In this document: positions 42,900 through 53,391 of the stretch, in pieces
How positions within the stretch are numbered: position 1 is the stretch's first letter
Layout: each line of letters begins with the position of its first letter
Origin: Novosphingobium subterraneum
GTDB lineage: Bacteria; Pseudomonadota; Alphaproteobacteria; Sphingomonadales; Sphingomonadaceae
Assembly (NCBI RefSeq): GCF_000807925.1
Contig: NZ_JRVC01000006.1
Span: forward strand, 159,946-223,945
Direction: 5' to 3'
Length of the DNA: 64,000 bases
The notes under the pieces: generated by a model
Database searches by the model: none
Told to the model about the DNA's origin: nothing
What the model saw: only the letters and a program-made list of their open reading frames with translations
Made by a program: the position numbers and the translations under genes

Positions 42900-45179
42900 A
42901 TGTTCATGCTCAGTGCCGTCACCTCTGCTCGACAAATCCTGACTTCGCTGCACGAGGTCATGGCCTCCCGCGCCGGTGCCCAGGCCAAGCTGAACCAGAT
43001 CGTCGAAGTCATCGGCGAAAATCTCGATTCAGAAGTGTGTTCGATCTACCTCCTGCGCGAGGGGATGCTCGAACTCTTCGCCACGCGCGGCCTCAACCAG
43101 GCGGCGGTCCACGTCACCCGGCTGGCCGTGGGTGAGGGCCTTGTCGGCACCATCGCTGGCAATGTCGAGACGCTCAATCTCGCCGAAGCTGCTGCCCACC
43201 CCGACTTCGCCTTCCGCCCCGAAACGGGGGAAGAAAAGTTCCACTCCTTTGCCGGCGTTCCGATCGTCCGGCGCGAACGCGCGGTGGGCGTAGTTGCGGT
43301 CCAGCACGTCGAGCCGCGCCGCTACGAAGAGGTCGAGATCGAGGCGTTGCAGACAGTGGCGATGGTTCTTTCCGAACTCATCGCCAATGCGGAGCTGATC
43401 GACGACGAGGAGACGCTGGGAGTCCCGGCCCACCTCACCGGGCCGGACCGCATCAAGGGCCTCACGCTCGTGAAGGGGCTGGCCAGCGGGGTTGCCGTCT
43501 ATCACCAGCCGCGCGTCACCATCGAACATGTCGTTGCCGAGGATACCGAGGCTGAACGCCAGCGGGTCTACCTCGCGTTCGACAAGATGCGCGAACAGAT
43601 CGACCGCATGGCCAGCCAGGCGGAGTTCGGCGTCGGGGGAGAGCATGAGGAGGTGCTCGAGACCTACCGCATGTTCGCCTACGACGAAGGCTGGTCGCGC
43701 CGGATCAACGAGGCGATAGATTCAGGCCTTACGGCAGAAGCGGCGATAGAGCGCGTCCAGCAGCGTACCCGCATGCGCATGCGCCAGATCGACGACCCGT
43801 TGCTGGCCGATCGCATGCACGATCTGGAGGATCTGTCGAATCGCCTGCTGCGGATCGTCTCGGGCCAGCTCGGCACGGCAGCCAGCATGGGCCTCAAGGG
43901 CGATGCCATCCTGATCGCGCGCAATCTCGGCCCTGCCGAACTCCTCGAATACGACCGGCGGCGCCTCAAGGGGGTCATTCTCGAGGAAGGCTCGCTCACC
44001 GCGCACGTCGTCATCGTGGCGCGGGCCATGGGCATACCGGTGGTCGGCCGCATGCGGGCGCTGCGCGGCAAGGTCCGCGATGGCGATCACCTGCTGCTGG
44101 ATGGCGATCAGGGCGTGGTCGATGTCCGTCCCGCACCCACGCTGATCGAGGCGTTCGAAGCGCGCTTTGCCAGAAACCGCGAACGGCAGGCCCATTACGC
44201 CACGATGCGCGAGGTCGAGCCTTTCACCCGCGACGGCACGCGCATCGCCGTGCTGATGAACGCAGGGCTGCGTGACGATACGCCCATGCTCAACCTTACC
44301 GGCGCGGATGGCATCGGCCTGTTCCGCACCGAGTTCCAGTTCCTCGTTTCCGCAACTCTGCCTTCGCGCGAACGCCAGACCCGGCTCTATCGCGATGTGA
44401 TGGACTCGGCCGGCGATCGCCCGGTGGTGTTCCGCACGGTTGATATCGGCGGGGACAAGGTGCTGCCCTACCTGCGCCACAACGACGGCGAGGCCGAAGA
44501 GAACCCGGCAATGGGTTGGCGCGCGCTGCGCGTGGCGCTCGAACGCGATGGTTTGCTGAAGGTGCAGGCACGCGCCCTGCTGGAAGCGGCAGGTGGGCGC
44601 ACGCTCAACGTGATGTTCCCCATGGTCACCGAACCATGGGAGTTCGATGCCGCCAAGGCCGTATTCGACGGTCAATTGGCGTTCCTGCGCAAGCAGAAGA
44701 AGATCCTGCCCGAGGCGATCCGCTACGGGGCGATGCTCGAAGTCCCGGCACTGGCCGAGTGTCTTGACCTGTTGGCCCCGAAGCTATCCTTCCTGTCGAT
44801 CGGCACGAACGACCTGACACAGTTCCTGTTCGCGGCCGATCGCGCCAATCCCAAGCTTGCCGAACGCTACGATTGGCTCAGCCCGGCCATCCTGCGCTTC
44901 CTGCGTCGCGTGGTGAACACGGTGGCGCCGTTCGGAACCGACGTGACGGTGTGTGGCGAGATGGGTGGCCGCAGGCTGGAGGCGCTCGCCCTGCTCGGCC
45001 TTGGCATCACACGGCTTTCGATCACGCCAGCCGCTGTCGGGCCGGTCAAGGAACTCGTCCGCAAGGTCGATGTGAACGAGATTCGCGCGGCGATGGCTGG
45101 CTGGCTGTCCGATCCCCCACAGGACCTTCGTTCCGCGATCGCGGAATGGGCCTCCTCGCGCGGGATCGAGTGCGACTGA
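42900..45179 (+). CDS. ptsP: Phosphoenolpyruvate-protein phosphotransferase PtsP (enzyme I-Ntr)
   Basis: First enzyme of the nitrogen phosphotransferase system: it autophosphorylates from PEP and passes phosphate to NPr and then PtsN. 759 residues: an N-terminal GAF domain (about 15-170), the phosphohistidine region with LTAHVVIVARAMG near 365-377 carrying the active-site His, and a C-terminal PEP-binding TIM barrel with GLFRTEFQFL, VFRTVDIGGDK and GTNDLTQF. The GAF domain marks the Ntr type and may sense glutamine or 2-oxoglutarate. ptsN lies at 16196-16657. All active residues are intact. Confidence 0.95.
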   Translation: MFMLSAVTSARQILTSLHEVMASRAGAQAKLNQIVEVIGENLDSEVCSIYLLREGMLELFATRGLNQAAVHVTRLAVGEGLVGTIAGNVETLNLAEAAAHPDFAFRPETGEEKFHSFAGVPIVRRERAVGVVAVQHVEPRRYEEVEIEALQTVAMVLSELIANAELIDDEETLGVPAHLTGPDRIKGLTLVKGLASGVAVYHQPRVTIEHVVAEDTEAERQRVYLAFDKMREQIDRMASQAEFGVGGEHEEVLETYRMFAYDEGWSRRINEAIDSGLTAEAAIERVQQRTRMRMRQIDDPLLADRMHDLEDLSNRLLRIVSGQLGTAASMGLKGDAILIARNLGPAELLEYDRRRLKGVILEEGSLTAHVVIVARAMGIPVVGRMRALRGKVRDGDHLLLDGDQGVVDVRPAPTLIEAFEARFARNRERQAHYATMREVEPFTRDGTRIAVLMNAGLRDDTPMLNLTGADGIGLFRTEFQFLVSATLPSRERQTRLYRDVMDSAGDRPVVFRTVDIGGDKVLPYLRHNDGEAEENPAMGWRALRVALERDGLLKVQARALLEAAGGRTLNVMFPMVTEPWEFDAAKAVFDGQLAFLRKQKKILPEAIRYGAMLEVPALAECLDLLAPKLSFLSIGTNDLTQFLFAADRANPKLAERYDWLSPAILRFLRRVVNTVAPFGTDVTVCGEMGGRRLEALALLGLGITRLSITPAAVGPVKELVRKVDVNEIRAAMAGWLSDPPQDLRSAIAEWASSRGIECD

Positions 45180-45305
45180 GGGTGACGCAGGGGCGTTTCG
45201 TCGTCGAAATCCGCAATTCCTCGTCGAAAGCCGTTGACATTCGCAGGGGTGACGCGAACCCTGTTAACGGGTTGCAAAGCATACGCGGAAGACGGGAGTA
45301 ACGCC
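45180..45305. promoter_or_regulatory. Possible promoter with inverted repeat upstream of the RodZ-like gene
   Basis: TTGACA at 45234-45239 is a strong -35 candidate. AACCC and GGGTT arms around a 7-base centre (45257-45273) follow, overlapping the expected -10 position, and could form an operator. The -10 hexamer itself is unclear. Confidence 0.4.
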
Positions 45306-46286
45306 TTGGCTGAAGCCGGCGGTCTGCAGGACATTACCAATATCGACACCACGCCCATGCCCGCCGGGCAGCCGGGCCGACAGAGCGTGGGTGAAATGCT
45401 GCGCGCGGCGCGTGAGGCCGCAGGGCTGGACATCAAGCAGCTCTCGCAGGCCACGCGGGTAACGACCCGGCATCTGCAGGCGCTTGAGGTGGGCGATTAT
45501 GCCGCGTTTCCCGGAAGGCCCTACACGCTCGGCTTTGCCAAGAGCTACGCCAGGGCTGTCGGCCTGGATGACAAGGTTGTTGCCGAGGCCGTCCGGGCCG
45601 AGCTGGACCAGCAGGCGCCGCCCCCGCCGCCCCGCGTCATCAATCAGTTCGAGGTGGGCGATCCGGAAAAGACGCCTTCGCGGCTGACCGCATGGCTCGC
45701 TGCCGGTCTGGTCATCGCAATCGCGCTGGCGGGGTTGGTGTTCTGGCGCAGCTATTATCTCCCGTCGGCTGAACTGCCCCCGCTGGTCGGGCCGGAAGAG
45801 GCCAGGCCGGTCCCGAACCAGGTCGCCGCCGCACCAGCGCCAGTTGCGTCACCAGCCGGACCGGTGGTGTTCACGGCCACCGAAGATCGCATCTGGGTGA
45901 AGTTCTACGACGGCACCGGCAAGCAGATCCTGCAGAAGGAACTGGCCAAGGGCGAAAGCTTCACCGTGCCGACCGACGTGCCCGAACCCAAGCTGTGGAC
46001 CGGGCGTCCCGATGCACTTGCGATCACGGTGGGCGGGCAACCGGTTCCGCGCATTGCCGAGAAGGAAGGCATCGTGAAGGACGTTGCTGTCAGCGCAGCG
46101 GCCCTGCTCGCGCGCGGCACTGCTGCCGCCACGGCAAGTCCTGTGCCGACGCCTTCCGCGGCCGCCCCGGTCGCACGGCCTGCGCCGCGCCCCCGTGCGC
46201 AACGGCCTGTGGCGGCCAGCGAGCCGACAGCGGCTCCGGCGACGACCCAGGCTGAGGCATCACCGCCACCTGCCGCCCAGCGCTGA
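45306..46286 (+). CDS. RodZ-like helix-turn-helix membrane protein (DUF4115)
   Basis: A 326-residue protein with the RodZ layout: an N-terminal xre-type HTH (about 25-95, with MLRAAREAAGLDIKQLSQAT), a cytoplasmic linker, one transmembrane helix (WLAAGLVIAIALAGLVFWRS near 135-155), a periplasmic DUF4115 beta domain (about 190-260) and a long Pro/Ala-rich tail. RodZ links MreB to the cell wall; many sphingomonads carry such a protein without being rod-shaped. Probable start TTG at 45306 with GGGAG about 8 bases upstream; an ATG at 45357 is the alternative. Confidence 0.8.
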   Translation: MAEAGGLQDITNIDTTPMPAGQPGRQSVGEMLRAAREAAGLDIKQLSQATRVTTRHLQALEVGDYAAFPGRPYTLGFAKSYARAVGLDDKVVAEAVRAELDQQAPPPPPRVINQFEVGDPEKTPSRLTAWLAAGLVIAIALAGLVFWRSYYLPSAELPPLVGPEEARPVPNQVAAAPAPVASPAGPVVFTATEDRIWVKFYDGTGKQILQKELAKGESFTVPTDVPEPKLWTGRPDALAITVGGQPVPRIAEKEGIVKDVAVSAAALLARGTAAATASPVPTPSAAAPVARPAPRPRAQRPVAASEPTAAPATTQAEASPPPAAQR

Positions 46287-46406
46287 AGTGACGGGCGGAG
46301 GCGGATAAACCGCTGGCCGGTCTCGACTTGGTGCGGGCTATCGGGCAAACTTGAGGCGTTGATTGAGGGTGCGCGGGGGATCGTGCGCCGCTGAACGGGA
46401 ACGACC

Positions 46407-47399
46407 ATGACCATGACTTTCCGGCGTGCCGCGCCGCTTGGAGCCATCCTTCTGGGGCTGACCGCCCCGATCGCCGCGCCGGTGCTGGCCCAGTCCTCTG
46501 CACAGAAGACCACTGCCACACCGGTCGATCCCGAAATGCGTCTGCGCCGGATCGAGGCGGAAATCCGCGCGATGCAGCGCAAGGTCTTCCCTGAGGGCGC
46601 CGGCAAGACTTTCGTTCCGGAAATCACTGCAGGGCCGACAACCACGACACCGGCTGGCGCGCCGGCTTCTTCAGCGGTGACTGACATTCTGGCACGGATG
46701 GACGCGGTCGAGGCGCAGATGGCACGACTGACGGCGCAGGTTGAGGAAGGGCAGAACCGTTTGGCCAAGATCGAGGAACGCTTGGCCAAGCTGGAGGCCG
46801 CTGCCGCACCGGCGCCTGAAGAGCCCGCGGCGACGCCTGCGCCTGTCGTCACGACAACGCCCGCTCCCGTGCCCGTGGCACCGAAACCCACGACACCCGC
46901 CGCCACCAAGCCGACCGAGACCAAGCCTGCGACGCCTGCCGCCAAGCCGGCATCGCCCTCGGCGGCGCGCGTGGCCGCAGTTCAGGCGATCGAGAAGCCT
47001 GCGACCGGCGATGCCGCGCTTGACGACTACAACTACGGCTTCCGCCTGTGGGAAGCCAAGTTCTATCCCGAAGCGCAGCAGCAGTTGCAGATCTATGTCG
47101 ATCGCTATCCCAAGCACAACATGATCAGCTTCGGTCGGAACCTGCTGGGTCGGGCCTGGCTCGATGATGGCAAGCCCGGCACCGCTGCGCAGTTCTTCCT
47201 GCAGAACTACCTTGCCGACAAGAAGGGCGCGCGTGCGCCAGACAGCCTGCTGTATCTCGGGATTGCCATGGTGCGCCTCAAGGATACCGAAAAGGCTTGC
47301 GGTGCGTTCGCAGAACTGGCCTCGGCCTATCCGGATGAAGTCGCCGGTCGTCTCAAGGGCCAGTACGATGGCGCGCGCGCTTCGGTGAAGTGCAAGTAA
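46407..47399 (+). CDS. cpoB: Tol-Pal-associated periplasmic protein CpoB/YbgF
   Basis: Coordinates peptidoglycan synthesis with outer-membrane constriction during division. 330 residues: a signal peptide (RRAAPLGAILLGLTAPIA, cleavage near 29), an N-terminal coiled-coil trimer region (DPEMRLRRIEAEIRAMQR and AVEAQMARLTAQVEEGQ), a long Pro/Thr/Ala linker (about 135-195) and a C-terminal TPR domain (200-330, beginning DYNYGFRLWEAKFYPEA). It is followed by tilS and ftsH, the usual order in alphaproteobacteria, but the gene before it is RodZ-like rather than pal; tolQRAB-pal are not in the window. Confidence 0.9.
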   Translation: MTMTFRRAAPLGAILLGLTAPIAAPVLAQSSAQKTTATPVDPEMRLRRIEAEIRAMQRKVFPEGAGKTFVPEITAGPTTTTPAGAPASSAVTDILARMDAVEAQMARLTAQVEEGQNRLAKIEERLAKLEAAAAPAPEEPAATPAPVVTTTPAPVPVAPKPTTPAATKPTETKPATPAAKPASPSAARVAAVQAIEKPATGDAALDDYNYGFRLWEAKFYPEAQQQLQIYVDRYPKHNMISFGRNLLGRAWLDDGKPGTAAQFFLQNYLADKKGARAPDSLLYLGIAMVRLKDTEKACGAFAELASAYPDEVAGRLKGQYDGARASVKCK

Positions 47400-47415
47400 T
47401 GGACACGGAAATAGC

Positions 47416-48366
47416 CTGACCGCTGCTGCTGCGCGTTTTGCCGCGCAGTGGGCAGCGGTCGCTCCGCATGGGCCGGTCGGACTTGCCGTGTCGGGCGGAC
47501 CGGATAGTCTCGCCATGTTGCTGCTGTTCCACGAAGTTGCGCCGCGCAACTTTCAGGTGGCCACGGTCGATCATGCCTTGCGCGCGGAATCGGCAGGGGA
47601 AGCGGCGATGGTCGCTGCGATCTGCGCCGGGCGCGGCATCGCGCATCAGACGCTGACGCTTTCGCTGGAAAAGGGCAGCGCCGTGCAGGAGCGGGCCCGC
47701 GCGGCGCGCTATCGAGCGCTCGCCGAATGGGCGCAGGCAGAACGGCTTGCAGCAATCGTGACCGCCCACCATGCCGACGATCAGGCCGAGACGATGGTCA
47801 TGCGGCTCAATCGTGGTGTCGGCTTGCGAGGCTTGGCAGCGATGCGGCCCGTTGCGCAAGTGCCGGGCGCCCCCAGGCTCAGGTTGCTCCGGCCTTTGCT
47901 GTCATGGCGGCGGGCGGAGTTGCAGGCTGTTGTAGACGTCGCCGGTCTTGCAGCTGCCGACGATCCGTCTAACCGCGATCCGGGCTATGAGCGGGTGCGC
48001 ATGCGTGACGCCCTGACGTCAAACGAAGCGTTTGCCATCATGGGTTTCGCCCGCAGTGCCCGGAACCTTGCCGACGCCGATGCCGCTCTGGAATGGGTGG
48101 TCGACCAGCTCTGGGAGGAGGTCGTGGCTGCGGGCGAGGGTTTCACGTGGAACCCACCGTCGGGCTTGCCCGATGTGCTCGCGATGCGCCTGCTCGAGCG
48201 CGTGCTGGCCGCACTGGGTGCGGGTGCGCCACGGGGCGCGGAGCTGGTCCGGTGGCTTGGAATGCTGCGCGAGGGCGGAGTGGCGACACTAGGGGGCGTA
48301 AAGGGCGATGCACGGGCAAACGCCTGGCGGTTCACCTTGGCGCCCCCGCACGCGTCCAGGTCTTGA
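47416..48366 (+). CDS. tilS: tRNA(Ile)-lysidine synthetase (start uncertain)
   Basis: Modifies C34 of the CAU-anticodon isoleucine tRNA to lysidine. The N-terminal PP-loop VSGGPDSLAMLL and TAHHADDQAETMVMRL are intact, giving 316 residues from a CTG at 47416 or 292 from GTG 47488. The GTG would truncate the strand before SGGPDS. An ATG overlapping the cpoB stop (TAATG, 47399) would give a normal N-terminus but is out of frame by one base and ends after six codons, so either the start is the rare CTG or a base is missing. The C-terminal domain (from about residue 180) is normal. Confidence 0.85.
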   Translation: MTAAAARFAAQWAAVAPHGPVGLAVSGGPDSLAMLLLFHEVAPRNFQVATVDHALRAESAGEAAMVAAICAGRGIAHQTLTLSLEKGSAVQERARAARYRALAEWAQAERLAAIVTAHHADDQAETMVMRLNRGVGLRGLAAMRPVAQVPGAPRLRLLRPLLSWRRAELQAVVDVAGLAAADDPSNRDPGYERVRMRDALTSNEAFAIMGFARSARNLADADAALEWVVDQLWEEVVAAGEGFTWNPPSGLPDVLAMRLLERVLAALGAGAPRGAELVRWLGMLREGGVATLGGVKGDARANAWRFTLAPPHASRS

Positions 48367-48423
48367 CCCTTGCACCATGCCCTATCGGTACAGGTCGCTG
48401 AAAAACCACATTCGCGCTATATT
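48362..48423 (+). promoter_or_regulatory. Candidate ftsH promoter region
   Basis: CTTGAC at 48362-48367 with CCCTAT 12 bases later, and GCTGAA (48397-48402) with GCTATA (48416-48421) 13 bases later. Both resemble heat-shock sigma factor promoters, which often drive ftsH. No motif is strong enough to be sure, and a transcript from cpoB-tilS could also reach ftsH. Confidence 0.3.
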
Positions 48424-48513
48424 GCGAGTTACCCGATATTGAGAATCGGGGTGGCAATCCTACATTGCCTCCATACCCGCCCGCGTTTTCCGGGCGATTG
48501 CGGAAAGACAGCG

Positions 48514-50445
<1,932 letters not shown>

Positions 50446-50467
50446 TCCCCGGCCAGATCTTAAAGCG

Positions 50468-50498
50468 AGAGGGCGGGGGGCAACCTCCGCCCTTTTCG
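50468..50498 (+). terminator. Terminator of ftsH
   Basis: GGGCGG and CCGCCC arms around an 8-base loop followed by TTTTCGTTG, starting 23 bp after the ftsH stop. It precedes the 18-bp inverted repeat at 50516. Confidence 0.75.
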
Positions 50499-50515
50499 TT
50501 GAAAAAACCGCTCAT

Positions 50516-50570
50516 CCTGAGCCTGTCGAAGGATGCACACGAAGCACCGGCGTCCTTCGACAGGCTCAGG
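50516..50570. repeat. Perfect 18-bp inverted repeat (CCTTCGACAGGCTCAGG type)
   Basis: Arms CCTGAGCCTGTCGAAGGA (50516-50533) and TCCTTCGACAGGCTCAGG (50553-50570) are exact reverse complements with a 19-base spacer. The sequence type is a dispersed repeat I recall from sphingomonad genomes. It lies between the ends of two convergent genes, outside the ftsH terminator. Confidence 0.85.
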
Positions 50571-50590
50571 TCGAGCGGGGGTGGGGCGCC

Positions 50591-51634
50591 TTATCCCCCC
50601 GCTTCCACGAGGATTACCACCGCGAACAGCATCATGGCGACGAAAGCGAAGAGGCTAAGGAACCACGTCCGCCACCATGCGCCGAACCAGGACAGGCCGT
50701 AAGCGCCGCGCAACTGCAGCAGCATGTGCAAGGGCGGCAGGAAAGCGAGCGCGGGTAGTCCGGGCAGGGCCAGCCTGCCCCCGACGGTCGCCACGATGCC
50801 CAGCAGCGTCATGAAGCACAGCGAATAGGTGACGAACACGGTGTGATCGTAAAGCCCGAAGCGGCGGCTGAACGGGAACAGCAGCCACAGGAACGGCACC
50901 GAGATCGGGATCAATGCCCAGCTCAGCTTGTAGCTGTAGTTCTGCACCTTATAGAGCGCGAGGCTCGGATTGGCCTTGGCCTTCTTCACCGCTTCGTTGA
51001 TCCAGCCGATATCGCTGGCAGTCTCGAGGCCGCTGGTATCGATGTTGCCGACGTTGATGCCGCTCGCCTTGACCTGCTCCAGCCCGGCGATGTTCTTGCG
51101 CGTTTCGGCAATTGCTGCGTCGATCTTCGCCAGCTCTGCGGCGTCGCCGCGTGCCGCGATCCGTTCGGCCTCGAGGACCGCCAGATCGTTGCGTTCCTGT
51201 TTGAGGCCCTGCTCTACCGTCGTATTCACGCTGGCACCAATATCGCCGCCCAGCGAATTGATCGTGGTGAACAGCGCGAACACGCAGAACAGGAACAGCG
51301 CGATCGGTGAAACATAGCTCGCCCGCCGTCCGTCGATGTATTCGCGGGTAAGCTTGCCGGGCTTGGTCACCAGCAGGGGCAGCGTGCGCCAGATCTTGCC
51401 TTCGAAGTGGAACACGCCGTGAAGCAGGTCGTGGAAGAACGCGCCGAGCGTCTTGTGAACGTGTGCTGCCTGACCGCAGGCATGGCAGTGGCTGCCGACC
51501 AGCGGCGTGGCGCAATTGAGGCAGGCCGATTCGTGGGTGTGACCGTCGGCCCGATGCTCGCCCGCCGTCGGCTCCACGGTGCGTGCCGCTGCCAGCGCGC
51601 CCGCCATGTCGCCCAGAGTCTCGGTGCCGTTCAA
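50591..51634 (-). CDS. DUF3667 domain-containing membrane protein
   Basis: A 347-residue protein with an N-terminal zinc-ribbon-like cysteine cluster (CLNCATPLVGSHCHACGQ near 38-55), then FFHDLLHGVFHFEGKIWRTLP and a membrane part with four to five helices (about 105-125, 240-265, 275-300, 310-340). The family has no established function. Start is uncertain: TTG at 51634 with GGGGGAACGAGATT is preferred over ATG 51607. Between helices lies a charged coiled-coil segment (about 140-215). It faces the ftsH end with the 18-bp repeat between. Confidence 0.8.
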   Translation of the reverse strand: MNGTETLGDMAGALAAARTVEPTAGEHRADGHTHESACLNCATPLVGSHCHACGQAAHVHKTLGAFFHDLLHGVFHFEGKIWRTLPLLVTKPGKLTREYIDGRRASYVSPIALFLFCVFALFTTINSLGGDIGASVNTTVEQGLKQERNDLAVLEAERIAARGDAAELAKIDAAIAETRKNIAGLEQVKASGINVGNIDTSGLETASDIGWINEAVKKAKANPSLALYKVQNYSYKLSWALIPISVPFLWLLFPFSRRFGLYDHTVFVTYSLCFMTLLGIVATVGGRLALPGLPALAFLPPLHMLLQLRGAYGLSWFGAWWRTWFLSLFAFVAMMLFAVVILVEAGG

Positions 51635-51800
51635 AATCTCGTTCCCCCTGTAACTTGTTGCAGCATAACGAGCGTGCGACGTTCTCGCCACACCCTTGAG
51701 ACGGCGCGACAAGTGAGACGGCGCGACAAGGGGGAGGCTGATTTCACGGAACATTAACCTTGTCCGTGCAGTCCGGAGCCCAAGAGGGTAAGCAGCACGC

Positions 51801-53354
51801 GTGTACACGTCGCGGGATCAGATGATGGCGCTCGGTGGAGCGGGCGGGGGAAGCGGCTTCGGCCAGCGCACCACGCCGCCGCGCGCGCCCGTGCTGCCGA
51901 CGCGCTGGGGTCTTCTGCACAAGACTGCCGAGCAATACCTGTCGCGCCACTGGCAGCGCCTGACTGCGCCGGTGGAGCGCGCTTTCGCCAGATTTGATCT
52001 CGTGCCCGATCTTGCCGAAGATCTTGGCAGCGCCCGCTGGTTCAGGGGCTTTGGCACCATGCTCGCTCTCGGCGCGGCGGCTGTGCTGATGTGGCCGAGC
52101 TTTGCCCCGTTGCAGGCCGCGCCGCTGACCTTGATGGACGATGCCGCGCAGGACGAATTTCGCGTGCAGGGCATCCGCCCGCTCGCCTTCGGTGCGGACA
52201 ACGGCCGACGGATGAACGCCACGTCCGCCGTCATCCCGCTTGCCGCCGCGCCCGAGCGTCCGAACATCGACCTGACGGCAACGCTTGGCGCCGGCGACAG
52301 CTTCCCGCGCATGCTGCAGCGGGCCGGCCTTGCCAGCACCGACATCGTGCGCGTGCTCGACCTGGTGGGTGGGCAGGTCAAGCCCGGCGCAATTCCGGAA
52401 GGCACGCGCTTTTCCATTCGCCTGGGCGCGCGCACTAGCCCGGCGCAGCCGCGCCCGCTCGAGCAGCTGTCGTTCCGCCCCCGCTTCGACCTCGCGCTCG
52501 ATATCCGGCGCAGCGGTGGCGCGCTGGCGCTCGCCAGCAACGCCATTGCCGTTGACACATCGCCACAGCGCATTCGCGGAATCGTCGGGGCGAGCCTCTA
52601 TCGCTCCGCCCGCGCGGCAGGCGCACCTCCGTCTGCGGTGCAGGACTACCTGCGCACGATCGACGAGCACATGGCGTTCGAGGAGATCGCGCCGGGTGAC
52701 GAGTTCGACCTGGTCTATGCCAATCGCCGCGCCGGCACGGGCGAGCAGCAGGCCGGCGATCTGCTCTATGCAGGCGTTGTCCGCGCCGGAAAGCCGGTGC
52801 TGCAACTCCTGCGCTGGGGCAGCGATGGGGCGTTCTATTCGCCGCAAGGCATGGCCGAGGGCGCGCAGGCGACCACGGGTTTCCTCGGTGCGCCGGTCAA
52901 CGGCCGCATCACTTCGGGCTATGGTGCGCGCCGCCATCCGATCCTCGGCTATGTGCGCATGCACGCCGGGATCGATTTCGCCGCCAGCTGGGGGGCTCCC
53001 ATCTATGCTGCCACCGATGGCCGCGTCAGCATTGCCGGGTGGCATGGCGGGCACGGCAACTACGTTCGCCTCGATCACGGCGGCGGCATCGGAACCGGCT
53101 ATGGCCACATGAGCCGCATCGCCGTTTCGGCGGGCATGACCGTGCGGCGCGGGCAGGTGATCGGCTATGTCGGCTCCACCGGGCTTTCGACCGGGCCGCA
53201 CCTCCATTACGAGATGTATCGCGCAGGACAGACGGTGAACCCGATGTCGATGACCTCGATCGTCCAGCGCGCGGCTATCGACCCGGCGCAGCTTGCCGCC
53301 TTCCGCAGCAAGCTCGCGCAGATCACGGCGATCCCGGCTAACCGCTCCCGATGA
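51801..53354 (+). CDS. M23 family metallopeptidase
   Basis: A 517-residue periplasmic peptidoglycan endopeptidase-like protein. One transmembrane helix (GFGTMLALGAAAVLMWPSFA, about 82-102) precedes a region with LysM/Opap-like strands (VLDLVGGQVKPGAIPEGTRFSIR). The catalytic LytM domain (about 370-480) carries HPILGYVRMHAGIDFAA and GPHLHYEMY, the three zinc ligands being intact. Such proteins act in division or envelope maintenance. Start GTG at 51801 is tentative; an ATG at 51822 is possible. hemB follows 37 bp downstream. Confidence 0.87.
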   Translation: MYTSRDQMMALGGAGGGSGFGQRTTPPRAPVLPTRWGLLHKTAEQYLSRHWQRLTAPVERAFARFDLVPDLAEDLGSARWFRGFGTMLALGAAAVLMWPSFAPLQAAPLTLMDDAAQDEFRVQGIRPLAFGADNGRRMNATSAVIPLAAAPERPNIDLTATLGAGDSFPRMLQRAGLASTDIVRVLDLVGGQVKPGAIPEGTRFSIRLGARTSPAQPRPLEQLSFRPRFDLALDIRRSGGALALASNAIAVDTSPQRIRGIVGASLYRSARAAGAPPSAVQDYLRTIDEHMAFEEIAPGDEFDLVYANRRAGTGEQQAGDLLYAGVVRAGKPVLQLLRWGSDGAFYSPQGMAEGAQATTGFLGAPVNGRITSGYGARRHPILGYVRMHAGIDFAASWGAPIYAATDGRVSIAGWHGGHGNYVRLDHGGGIGTGYGHMSRIAVSAGMTVRRGQVIGYVGSTGLSTGPHLHYEMYRAGQTVNPMSMTSIVQRAAIDPAQLAAFRSKLAQITAIPANRSR

Positions 53355-53391
53355 TTGCAGCGGGGCGAGCCAGCGGCTAGGCCTTCCTGCC

